Source of the DNA: Cristatella mucedo
Lineage: Eukaryota > Bryozoa > Phylactolaemata > Cristatellidae
Direction of reading: 5' to 3'
DNA: 60,000 nt
NCBI GenBank assembly: GCA_009760855.2
Contig: WPIO01000020.1
Coordinates: 4,601,501-4,661,500 of the forward strand
The translations under genes were made by a program, and so were the position numbers. Position 1 is the first letter of the stretch. Each line of letters starts with the position of its first letter. Under the pieces are notes generated by a model. That model did no database searches and had not been told where the DNA came from. It saw nothing but the letters and a program-made list of their open reading frames with translations. Positions 1 through 9,989 of the stretch are shown here, piece by piece.

Positions 1-1289
1 ACCGCTAGACCAACCCAGTCCGCAACATTTTTATTCTTTCGTGACTTCCGCCAAAATAGGCAGTGAAGTAAAAATGCAATCAACTTCATGCAGCCGCCTG
101 CCGAGCCAAAAAAGCCAACCGGTCACGTTGGACGACAGTAAAAGAAAAACGGAAGGCGGTAGTAAGCGCTTAGGAATGGACGGTTTGTCCTAGCCCTTGG
201 TTACAAACGGCTTACAGCAGACGTTTATATAACCAAGACAGCAACGGGTAATTTTGAAAGTGTAAATTTTTAGACCAAATGCTCACTGATATCCACAAGG
301 AGAACGCTGCGGGTCAAATAATCCATCCTACCTTAGGCCTTGTCTAGGGACGACCTGTGCTGAACGTCGCGGTAAGCGTAGCCGATAGCTCAATCGGTGA
401 GAGGGCTATACATGTTTACCGAAAAGTTGCGGGAACGTCCTGCTCATGGCGAAATTCCGTGTCGGCGCTCGGTCTCAAAGTCAAGTACGGCCTCTGGTCG
501 CTCTGGGTTCTGAAATCCTATCGCAGGCGGACAATCCAAAAATGTTGGCGTCGATCATTAGCAATCTTCCTAAATAGAGTTAACGGGCTAGCATGTACGA
601 TATGTACCCAGCATGCCTCACGGCCATCTCAAAGGCTAATGGTTTTTATAAATTCTGTGCAAGCGAGTGAGTGAAACGAGATCATCATCGTGAAATCCCC
701 TCCGTAACATCCCACGCGGCATTTTCTAGCTCTGATAACTTATCGCTTTCAAGCCGAAGTTCGTCTTCAGTTCTAAGAATACCGCTAGCCACCAAGAATA
801 AATTCCACCCGCTCTTCCTCCGAGCTGCCTAGGTTTGCTGCTGCCCTGCACATCCTTAGCTTGACAAGTAGTAATATCCTTCGAAAGAACTAACGTAAGG
901 CTTCTCGTTTCGAATGAACACTAGACCAGGAGAACTTGAGCAACCTCTGTCCGGTCTCCTTACTGCCGGTCCTATCAAACGCACGGACTAAATGTGGCAT
1001 CGTCGTCAGGATCTGTACTGTTTCGAGTGCATAACCACCGTATCAGGAGTACAGTACAGACTTCGGTAGATTGTCGGCTAGTTCTGCCAGATCTCTCTGT
1101 AGGGCTTGTGACCGGGATGACACTTCCTTCTCGAGGCCATATATCCATATCCATACATCACGGGTGTCACTAGCAGTGCATTGCAATTCGCAAGACTCTA
1201 TCTCAGCGGCAAGTATGGTGAGCGCTTACTTTGTGAGGTACCTCAAGCATGCATTCGCAGCGGCTCACTTCTTGTCCCAATCTGTACTC
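1..1289. other. Unassigned sequence
   Basis: I see no gene or clear repeat here. Around 380-420 there is a tRNA A-box-like string (TAGCTCAATCGGTGAGAG), which could be the head of an old tRNA-derived SINE, but no convincing B box or tail follows. The short open frames show no protein signature. Confidence 0.5.
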
Positions 1290-1490
1290 GACCATTTGCT
1301 AATATAATGGCCAAGTACGACCTTCAGGCTCATTCATCTTAGGCAGATGACGAACAGCTGTACTTGAGCTTTGATCCTTACCTGCCGTCCAGCATATCAA
1401 CCCCCTCAACAGTTCTTACTGCTGATATTCGCACTGAGAGAGGGCCACAAACTTTCTCCAATCGAAGGAGGATAACACCAAACCAACAGT
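1290..1490 (+). mobile_element. LINE-A reverse transcriptase fragment
   Basis: The plus-strand translation, with a few stops, reads like the catalytic palm of the L2-like LINE: a version of [19 protein letters not shown] is recognisable as IMAKYDLQAH and ADDEQLYLSFDP. It is followed by an eroded form of the segment after the active site (FLKLNDDKT in better copies). The copy is truncated at both ends, frame-disrupted and old. Confidence 0.6.
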
Positions 1491-1929
1491 TGTAGCAAAA
1501 CCTGGCGTTACGAGAAACTTTAAAAGCATTGCCTCGAAATGGGCTCAACCAAAATATTTCTCGTAGCCTTAATTGGGAAACTGGGGCTCCTGCCAAGAAA
1601 TGAGGTTTCTTTACGTGTGCTTATTTATTATTAGCTAAATAATATCCCGAAACGACGGGTTTGCTTAGAAAAAGATGTAGAAGCCAAGCTGGTCCAACTA
1701 TTCGTGACATCATGTCTACACTTTTCAGCTCACTGCATGCAGGTCTCTTTTTTATAGCTCAGTGCATGCAAATCGGTGAACAGAACCTCCATCTCACCTC
1801 AAATCCACTGGTGCCTTTATTTCACATGCTCCAACAGCCTGGAGCAGCAACCGACTGACTTCACAATACAGGTTGGACGGCATTTAGAAGGAAGCTGGAA
1901 CGACAGCCGCCTGCTTCATACACCACTGA
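1491..1929. other. Unassigned sequence
   Basis: Nothing recognisable as a gene. The first few tens of bases may be eroded LINE-A; the rest gives no family signal by eye. Confidence 0.4.
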
Positions 1930-2123
1930 AATATTAATACATTTATTATGTTGCGCCCTCAGAGAACTCAATCTCTTTCTAGGCTTTGCATTTTGCTGCA
2001 AAGGAAGCACTATCGAACCTTTAGTGGTAGCATGCTCAATGAGAGCAAGCATAACAGGGTTAAAAGGGACAAGTGCACTGGGTAAGCATGCAAATATGGA
2101 TAGTGGCAGTATGCACAGTGTCA

Positions 2124-2256
2124 GCTGGTTTATTTATTAAAATTTATATTCAGGTGCTTCACATATGCCTCAGGGCTCGAGCCGAGCCCTGAGGCATATG
2201 TGAAGCACCTGAATATAAATTTTAAGTTCTCTTAGGGTGCTAGACAAATAAATTAT
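2124..2256. repeat. SINE-1 3' half as a perfect palindrome inside LINE-A
   Basis: Positions 2,137-2,179 and 2,183-2,225 are perfect reverse complements (43 bp arms, 3-nt loop). The right arm is the SINE-1 3' half, from the GGCTCGAGCC-like B-box area to the CACCTGAATA tail, and continues with AAGTTCTCTTAGGGTGC and an AT-rich end. The left arm is the same segment inverted. The unit interrupts the 3' UTR of the LINE-A copy; LINE sequence resumes on both sides. Confidence 0.85.
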
Positions 2257-2483
2257 AAGATTTTTAATTCAAACAGATCACACGGACCCACTAAATTCTG
2301 TTATAAATGTACGCGTTTTAGTTTCTTTTTAAATGTTGTCAAGTCAGTGGATGTCGTGACACAAGTCGGAAGTGGGTTCCAGGCTTTGGGAGCATACGAA
2401 CTAAAGGCACGGTTGCAAACGTATTTGAAGTTTGTACGAGGTATAGGTATACGATTTGATTCCAAAAAGTGGGTGGTAGAAGC

Positions 2484-3711
2484 TTAGCTTGGTGGGGGAG
2501 TAGATCTGATAAGTAGGCTGGCGCTAAAGAGTGATTCAGATTGAACAGTACATATGCTAATAGAGCCGATTGAGAACATTAAAATTTCCGATTCCTGAAT
2601 CCCACCTGCTTGCCGATAACTAATTGGTTGGTTTTTACCATAATTCAGCTTAAGAAGGTTTGCTGCCAACCATGCCCGGATGTTGATTATGCATGCAGCA
2701 AGGGGAGTTGGAAAAATTCGACGTCCTGGAGGGCTGGGAGGGATCAAATCAATGGTAAAACTGAGTATCATCTGAATAGAAGTGAAAGCCTAGACTGTGC
2801 CTCGCAATCACTTCGGCAAGGTGGACAGTATACACCGTTTAAAGAACCGAACCAAGCACAGAGACCTGAGGTCCCTACACTTCAATTGTTCTACGGATGG
2901 TCTTTGTCCATTCATATCGACACTCTGGAGTCTCCCACTGAGATAGGACTTGAACAATTGCAGAGCAGTACCAGTGATACTCAGGCGAGATGAGAGGCGC
3001 CGGAGAAGGATCGGGTAATTGATAGCACCAAAAGCTGCCGAAAGATAGAGAAAAACAAACAGAGAGACTCTACCTAAGCCTGCGTTCCTAAGCCGGTCGT
3101 TATTCATCCGAAGTAATGCTGACTCTGTGGAGTGGTTAGCTCTAAAACCAGACTGGAACTTACTAGCAAAGTTCAAGTTTCAATATTTGAGTTCAGCTAA
3201 TCAGAACGAGAAACAGGACAGAGGGAGTAGGGTCTAGAGCACTGGTTTTCTCCTTTGCTTGAGATATAAGCGTCATGGCAAGGTCACTAGTGGCCTCCTG
3301 AACTATGGACATTGAGGTGCTGCACGGAATTGAGGGATAGGATTCCAGGAGGATGCTGCCATCCAAGGGATTGACTCCCTGATCTTGTCTACCTTGTTGA
3401 CAAAGAAGCTAGAGAATTGGTCAGCAAGAACATCACAGGGATTACTAGGTAAGGAGCTAACCTGGGAGTGGTTATGGAGAAGTTTAATCGTAGACATAAG
3501 TATTTTTGGATTGTACCCCTGAGATTTAACAATTTTTATAGAAGCTAGACATGATCTTTGCTAGGATAGCGTACGATCTACTGTAGTCCTCGAATGCCTG
3601 TCGAAGGACAGTCAGTCCTGATCTGCTGTATGCTTTTTCAAGGCTGCACTTAGTAGACCTAGCTAGTTTAATGTCTGAGGTAAACCATAGACCTTCTGAG
3701 CGAGGGCGCAT
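2484..3711 (-). pseudogene. LINE-A reverse transcriptase, degraded
   Basis: Three minus-strand blocks are collinear with the RT of better copies. The linker/fingers block includes DQFSSFFVNKVDKIRESIP (3,303-3,497). The next block has SKFQSGFRANHSTESALL and a motif-A-like LYLSAAFGAINY, where the usual aspartates are changed (2,808-3,176). The palm/thumb block reads GFHFYSDDTQ then LAACIINIRAWLAANLLKLN (2,484-2,810). Frameshifts separate all blocks. The YADD box has become YSDD and motif A has lost its Asp residues, so the enzyme is dead on two counts. Confidence 0.75.
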
Positions 3712-3717
3712 AGTGCG

Positions 3718-3718
3718 C

Positions 3719-3801
<83 letters not shown>

Positions 3802-4420
3802 CTCGTCACGTACGTCAGCTAGTGTCGTGTTGTAGCAATTAACCAATGATGACGCAGGTTGGAAGGGGGATTGAGCAGCAGATGCGAAGAAGATATTCTC
3901 GCACGATAGAATCGATGTCAAGGTTCTTGAGGTTTCGCGATTCACAGATAATTTTAGATGTGGTGGAGGGCACACATTGTAGTCTGAACGAGATCGGCGT
4001 GTGGTCAGACAAGCAGAATTGGGTAATAATTGGTAATGATAGCAGGCAATTGTAAGAGGAAATTTGGTCGAGTGTGTGACCCTTGATGTCAGTAGGCCAT
4101 GCCCACGAACCAAAAGAGACAATGAATCAGTCAATGCACGAAATTCGGTGCTGAAGACATCAGATAGTTGTTTAAATGCATGTTGAAATCACCCACAACG
4201 AGAAAACATCAATTTCTTGCACACAGAATTGAAATGAGATGAGAGAAATCTGAGATAAAGTAGGATTTGGTACCTGGGGAGAGGGGAGGGGGGTGATTGA
4301 CTACTGTCACAATTGGCAGCTTGTTGTCTGATGAACTCATACTTATAGAGTCGAAAGACTGCTTCGACTGGACTGCAAAAGGCTTGAAATTAAAGGATAA
4401 GACCTAGGTATACAGTCTAA
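3718..4420 (-). pseudogene. LINE-A endonuclease domain, degraded
   Basis: Minus-strand translation around 4,200-4,180 gives VVGDFNMHLN, the hallmark GDFN motif of the APE-type endonucleases of CR1/L2-clade LINEs, which nick target DNA for target-primed reverse transcription. Upstream, SSDNKLPIVTVVNHPPP also fits the domain. Several stops separate these blocks, and the frame downstream runs into a Ser-Leu repeat coded by the AG microsatellite, so no working enzyme could be made. The very N-terminal end of the domain was not found. Confidence 0.65.
3719..3795. repeat. (AG)n microsatellite
   Basis: An uninterrupted AG dinucleotide run of about 75 bases lies inside the degraded endonuclease part of the LINE-A copy. 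Confidence 0.97.
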
Positions 4421-6557
4421 ATAGAAAGGAATGTTTTTCTTTATTAAGTTACATAGGTTGAAAAAGGAAATTCACTCAGTCCAGCGAGCCGTCCTCTAAT
4501 TGTTACTGAAATAATGTGCACGTTATCAAAACGTTAACAAAACTAAGTGCCACGGTCTTTTCTTTTAGCATTTCTAAGTTCCTAGATAGAGATAGATAGT
4601 TCTCTTGGAATGCTATAGCAATGTTTTTAAAATAAACTCTTTCCCGGATCTCATGAGCCCTCATAGAACAGCTGAGTCCTTAGCTCTACGTGCCATTACT
4701 ATAACCCTGCTGGACTATCGCAGGCTCGCCGTCCGAGCGTGCTTCATTCTGTTTCACACAACTCGATAAAAGGTGGCTATGACCAATAGAATCGATAGCC
4801 AAACTGCATGGTCGGCGGGGAAGGTGATGAGGAGATGGTGGAGCGCTCTGCTGGCAGATAAGAGACGAAAGAGCTGACACCATTAATTGGCTGCGAAGCA
4901 GCACCGTGGATGAGAAGCAGACAATGGAAATGCATCTAGTTATCTGCTCAGTGCCCCGCCTCACTGAAACACTAGGCGCACTAATCTACTTTATTCTTAA
5001 ATCATCAGTTGTGCATTGCTTGAATCTGCTTAGACTTAAAGCCTTGGAGGCGGAGCCAGGATTTTCATCTAGGGCCGCGAGGCCCTGAAGGATTAGTGGT
5101 AACGGTAATCAACCCATTTAAAATGGAAAGGTCAGCAGGCTTTACATTGCGGCAGAAGAATCTTAGAAGCTATTACCACCACTTTAACTAGGCAGTGTAG
5201 CCTGCTAGAGGAAATTAACTCAAGACCTGGGTCGCGAAGAATGAACACTTTACCAGTGGAAAAATGTCCAGTTGAGAATCGCTGACTCCAATTACATTTG
5301 AAAGTGTCTGGGGAGTGTCTTACTTTGAAAGCGGCCGAGGTTTAAAAGAGTATTCTTCTTGACATGTCTACTGCAGCTACCTTTCCTCCTCTCAGCAATA
5401 CATCTATATCAATTTACTCCCACATGCCAGCCGGGTTGTTGATCCGAGTCATGTTTTTATAATCGCGTTACATCGAGGCCCGAAAACTCAGAGTTGCTTA
5501 GTGCAGAATTTCTGAGGCTTCAGAAGCACCCTTCCAGGTATAGGGTTGCATGCGATTGATAACGTCTCCTCGGTGACAGAATCTGTGACCTCACTCAAAT
5601 AGCCAAGGAGACGATTTAGTTCCAGCTGAACATTATGCCAGCTAGCAAAAGCTTTGGAATTTTTGGAACACGCAAGCACATTTTAATTTGATAGCAACTC
5701 TGTTTTTGTAACTCTGGATTTGGCAATGATACTCTCACACCAGGCTTGCATACATTATGTTGTCCTATTTTTTATTATGCTTTGCTTTGCGTTCTTTGTA
5801 ATCTCATCGTGGGAGGATGTTTTTCGAAATAGTGTAATTTTTTAGGCCTTCATAAAACCAGCAACTTGTACCACACCTTACGTGCTGTACCAATAAGCAA
5901 GGTATTTCTATTTGATAAACATGGAAATTCACCTGCATCAAGTACTGCCTTAAAATGAAGTACAGCTTCTGCTCAGCGGTAAATGTCGATTTAACTCTTT
6001 GCATGCTTTCGGTGATAATTATTTGAACTGTAGTTATAGTATTTAGAAGACTCTAAATCATCTTGACGTTAGGCGCCCTCGATCAATTGGAAACACCAAC
6101 CAACCATTTCCTACTCTGACAAAGGAAAGCAAGATGAAAGCATTGAAGCTTATTGCAGCTCATTGTATACAAGAAATTTGATAATTGTCCAAGGTCTATT
6201 TGTCACTTACGGGTATGTATAGAATGATGTACTACTTAAGTATACGACGCAAGGTGTTTTAACTACGTGGAGAGGTAAAAATCAAGTTAAACACGGACTT
6301 TTTTATAGCACCTTATAAAATAACTGGGCATCATGCTGGCTTTGAAAAATTTGGCGAATGAGACCAGGCATTTTATTTCTGAATTCCGAAAAACAGACCA
6401 GATTACATCGAAGACGATATTCAAACTCAGTTTTTTCTTTTTTAGCAAAAACATTGGTTTTATAAATACTCGTATCTGCTTTCTAAAGTTGGCTTTTTAG
6501 ATCAGCACAATCCTGATTGATAAAAATCGTTGTCATGGCTACCAGTACAAGGAAAAG
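4421..6557. other. Unassigned AT-rich sequence
   Basis: No coding signature, splice-flanked exon or recognised repeat seen. The largest open frames (about 60-90 codons) have no domain-like pattern and are not supported. Confidence 0.5.
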
Positions 6558-6712
6558 CTGAGTCCTAGCCAAGTTGGTAGGGCGCTCGCTCTTCACGACC
6601 CAGGTCGTGGGTTTGAGTTTGACAGCGGGTGTTCTTCTTTTGCCCACTGCAAGCGGTCAATTTAGCCGTTAAGGCTCTTCTGCCACTATTAAAAGGAGGC
6701 TTATAAATCAGC
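6558..6712 (+). mobile_element. SINE-2 (tRNA-derived), full-length
   Basis: An A-box-like CTAGCCAAGTTGGTAGGGCG is followed by CTCGCTCTTCACGACCCAGG, a B-box-like GTCGTGGGTTTGAGTTTGAC, then a body with CAAGCGGTCAATTTAGCCG and the conserved 3' segment TTAAGGCTCTTCTGCC. The tRNA-like head plus unrelated body is typical of a pol III SINE. Related copies are at 12.8, 14.3, 15.4, 19.0, 24.0 and 58.1 kb. It is not a functional tRNA: I see no acceptor stem. Confidence 0.75.
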
Positions 6713-7101
6713 TAATTCATTACTATTCTTGTGATTACTCATTGGATTCGTGTGGAGGACGTGCTTTTGAAATGGCTGCCATCATTTGACGACTGATATA
6801 CGTATAATCTAATCTTTGCGGCCCAGAGCTTCGTGTCAAGACCGAAGGAGGTTTTCACCAAGACCAAGGCACACTGATTAAACAAGCCCACCAAAAGAGT
6901 GCTGCAGAGCCGTCTGCTCGGTAGGTGGACACTTTCAGACTCACTTCTCTGAACAGCCTCTGACAATACTCCTTAAGCTCAGCGCCATCGATACGCTTTC
7001 GGGAACACGGTATTGCAAATGCAGTAGCACACCAACAAAATATCACGGATACTCATTACTATTATTATTATACATTCTTAAGTTGTAAAGAGGCACATAG
7101 C

Positions 7102-7380
7102 TCACTTTTGTTCTGTAACAAGTATCGAGTTAGTGTAATTCAGTGGTGATACTGACGATTCATTTCCGTCGGCATGCTCAACAGTAACTTCATTGACGTT
7201 CAGAGCAGGCAAGGTTGATGCTGACGAAAGATTGATCATTAAGTCTTCTTCTAGCTGTCGATTGTTAATGGAAGGAACAGCAATGTATTCATGGGGTTGC
7301 ACTAACATCATTTGTGGGTCGCCTGACGTGAGATAGTCCATTATTATTTCGAAGCTTGGGCTTCGGTGCAGCATGTAACT
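7102..7380 (-). CDS. Candidate terminal exon, receptor tyrosine kinase-like C-terminus
   Basis: On the minus strand a strong acceptor (TTGTTCTTTTTTCAG) ends just before 7,380. From there an open frame of 92 codons runs to a stop at 7,102, in phase 0 from the acceptor. Its first residues (SPSFEIIMDYL) resemble the last helix of a tyrosine kinase domain (the RPSF..I..L pattern). The rest is a Ser/Thr/Asn-rich tail with tyrosines in plausible docking contexts (PHEYIAVP, PLNYTNSI). That fits the final exon of a receptor tyrosine kinase, but the match is short and the usual Arg before Pro-Ser-Phe is displaced. Upstream exons would lie at higher coordinates, where I only see LINE sequence. It could also be an unrelated protein. 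Confidence 0.4.
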   Translation of the reverse strand, partial: SYMLHRSPSFEIIMDYLTSGDPQMMLVQPHEYIAVPSINNRQLEEDLMINLSSASTLPALNVNEVTVEHADGNESSVSPLNYTNSILVTEQK

Positions 7381-7529
7381 CTGAAAAAAGAACAAGCAAG
7401 TTAAAATTGGACACACACAGAAATATTCAAGGATGTAGGCAGAAAAATTCAGACGAATATGAAGTTGCAGGCAGAGCAAATAGTGATATTAATTTCCTGC
7501 GCTAGATGAGCTCTTTATTTTTTACTGAA

Positions 7530-9195
7530 TATTAGACCGAGTTACCTGATAGCCGGTTCGTACTTGACGAGACTGAGCGCTAGTTACTGAAGGTTTAGCA
7601 GCCATGTCCGCTCATTTCTTGGCTGTCTGGAGAGTTTGGTCCAAAGTGTTAATCATACCACCCACATCAATGGCCATATCATAGATCTCGTCATCGCTAA
7701 GGATGTCTTCCCCCCCCCCGGTGACCTTGTTCTGTGCTCGCTGAACCTCTCGGGTCTCGGATGTTCGGTCTCGCTTACTGTTCCTGCTTCATTGTATGCA
7801 CAGGTTAATGTTGAACTTGTCCAGCTACTTGAATAAAAAAAGCATTGACCACATTGGCACATTTTTGAAATCTGCTTGTGATGCAGTCTTCCTGATTTGC
7901 ACCCAGACTCGACCAACAGCCTCGATACCCTCACTGATGCAGTGAACATGACCCTTAAGAGTGCTCTTGACAAGCATACTCCCGCTCACTCTATCCGTGT
8001 ACAGAGTCGTGGACATTCCTTTCAATTTACAAAAAAACTTCTAAAGATGCGACGCGTTAAGCGCAGGCTTGAACGTCGTTGAAAGAAATCGTGGTCTGAT
8101 GTGCAGTCAATTTCGAAGACTTCCTTCGAGTCTACACCCGGAAGCCTAGAAAAGTCTGGGCTTCTCTTTAGACTCGAAAACCAAATTCTTGCTAGTCGGA
8201 TCCAAAACAGATTTATAAGACAATAAACAATTTACTAGAAAATACTGAGAGGTCTGACTCCTCAGATATTAACTGCTCAGCCGAAAAGTTTTCAACCTTC
8301 TTTACTGAAACAATTGTGCACATTCGTGCCTCCATAAAGCCCCCTTCAGTGAAGCAATTGTGGAATCAGAACCTGCGACCTTCCTCAAAAGGTTTTTAGA
8401 TGTTTCTGCATGCGATGTAGCTTCCTTAATAAGGTCTAGTAAAAATAACTCGTCTCCTGAAGACCCTATACCATCACCTCTGCGGTTTTAACTGGCAGAC
8501 TGACTTAGCCCCGTCATAACAAGGATTTTCAATGCTTGTTTGAAACAAGGGGTCGTACCCAAGTCCTTCAAATTGGCAATCAAAAAAAAGTCATCCGAGG
8601 TAACTCTGAAACATGGGATACCTCAGTGCTCTGTGCTAGGTCCGGTTCTTTTCGTGGTTTATACTCTCCCTCTTGCTGATGTGATTGCCAAGCACAATCT
8701 AGGCTTTCACTTCTATGCGGATGACACTCAGTTGTAGCTTTACTCTGATCCCTTCCAGCCTTCGAGCACCTCGAATTCTCTCAATTCACTTGCTGCATGT
8801 ATTGATGACATCGGTACATGGATGGCAGCAAATTTTTAATGACTAAACGATGGTGAAATTAACTTACTAGCTATGGACAAACCCAGTGTGATTCAGAAAT
8901 TGGAAAGGCTGACACTCAAAATTGGCTCTGCCAGCCTCCTGTTGAAAGCTCGAAATCTAGGTGCCACACTCCAAAGTCACCTCTTGTTTCCATTCACGTC
9001 AATACTCTGGAGTCTCCTACTGAGATAGGACCTGAACCATTGCAGAGCAGTGCCAGTGATGCCCAGGCGAGATGAGAGGCGCTCTAGAAGAACTTTGTGA
9101 TCGATGGTATCAATCGATGGTATCAGTGCCAGTGATGCCCAGATGTGCTTTGTGAGCTTAGTTGTAAGGCTATTATGGGCTAAGTTCACCAAAAT
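7530..9195 (+). mobile_element. LINE-A-related copy, rearranged and truncated
   Basis: Plus-strand blocks: end of the endonuclease (ELPDSRFV near 7,540; HTTHINGHIIDLVIA at about 7,650); linker (DTLTDAVNMTLKSALDKHTP, 7,900-8,080); eroded fingers (8,100-8,560); then a jump into the RT palm at 8,600-8,730 with [32 protein letters not shown] and TQL followed by a stop; then eroded thumb to about 8,975. The RT segment missing from the plus-strand frame appears inverted at about 8,985-9,190. Stops and frameshifts make it non-coding. No 3' end is attached. Confidence 0.75.
8977..9192 (-). pseudogene. Inverted LINE-A reverse transcriptase segment
   Basis: The minus-strand frame reads [31 protein letters not shown] and [11 protein letters not shown], the RT motif-A region of LINE-A. 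It joins tail-first to the plus-strand RT of the surrounding copy. Its end (DVNGN) is exactly where the plus-strand copy resumes (SSEVTLKHG), so it looks like the excised piece re-inserted in reverse. A small duplicated string (GATGGTATCA, 9,100-9,125) marks the distal side. Confidence 0.7.
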
Positions 9196-9684
9196 ATTCC
9201 GTAAAGTGGATATTTTGGATCAAAATACCCGCGATTGAGTTTGCTCTACGAAATCACTCATCGAAAAGTTCAATGGTTGAAGCTAGCTGTTAGTCTGATA
9301 CAGCTTGAAAATATAAAACTAATAAAATATTATTTACTTAGTGCCCCATGATTCGTAAAAATCTATTTTTAGTCGCTGCAAAAATTCTAAAGTGAAGCTT
9401 GCTGACTCTTTGGTAGTCAAGTGAAACGTTTAAACGCACACGGACACACCTTGGACAATTCAGCACTACCTATCAGTGGCCCTCCACAACCCTCACAAGT
9501 GGGGGGCTCAGGCGAGCGACCTCGAAGTATAGCAGCGCTAGGAAGAAGAATGATGAACGATGCTCCCCACAGACGAGTTGTGGGTGCGGCGACGACGGCT
9601 GCATTATACGCAGGCGATGAACTGGGTCAGCGTACCTTCTGATGTGCATGCAGCCCTCGGAAAAGCCGCTCCAGAGCTGGTAGC
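9196..9684. other. Unassigned sequence
   Basis: No gene or known repeat seen between the rearranged LINE and the AG tract. A 73-codon frame at 9,421-9,642 has no recognisable domain. Confidence 0.4.
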
Positions 9685-9686
9685 GT

Positions 9687-9903
<217 letters not shown>

Positions 9904-9989
9904 GGAAAATATAGCCGACGCACGAAGAAAGTCGCTCGCTGCAGCGCTAGTGGGGTTGCATGACCCACCTGACTCTTCAGGGGTTCAAC

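Larger units (their letters stand above)
1930..4420 (-). mobile_element. LINE-A copy, endonuclease to 3' end, non-functional
   Basis: This is the most complete LINE-A body in the window by domain content. Read on the minus strand it runs from a partial apurinic-type endonuclease (about 4,420-3,720), through the linker and reverse transcriptase (3,711-2,484), to the eroded C-terminus (PKAWN-type motif near 2,370) and the 3' end with the GCGCCCTCAGAGAACTCAAT-type tail near 1,950. It carries many stops and frameshifts. An (AG)n tract interrupts the endonuclease region and a folded-back SINE-1 interrupts the 3' UTR at about 2,124-2,256. L2-like is my assignment from the RT motifs. No ORF1 or intact 5' end is visible. 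Confidence 0.8.

Noticed and set aside
6558-6640. tRNA gene
   Set aside because: A and B boxes are present but there is no acceptor stem pairing, and the same head recurs with a fixed unrelated body, so it is a SINE.
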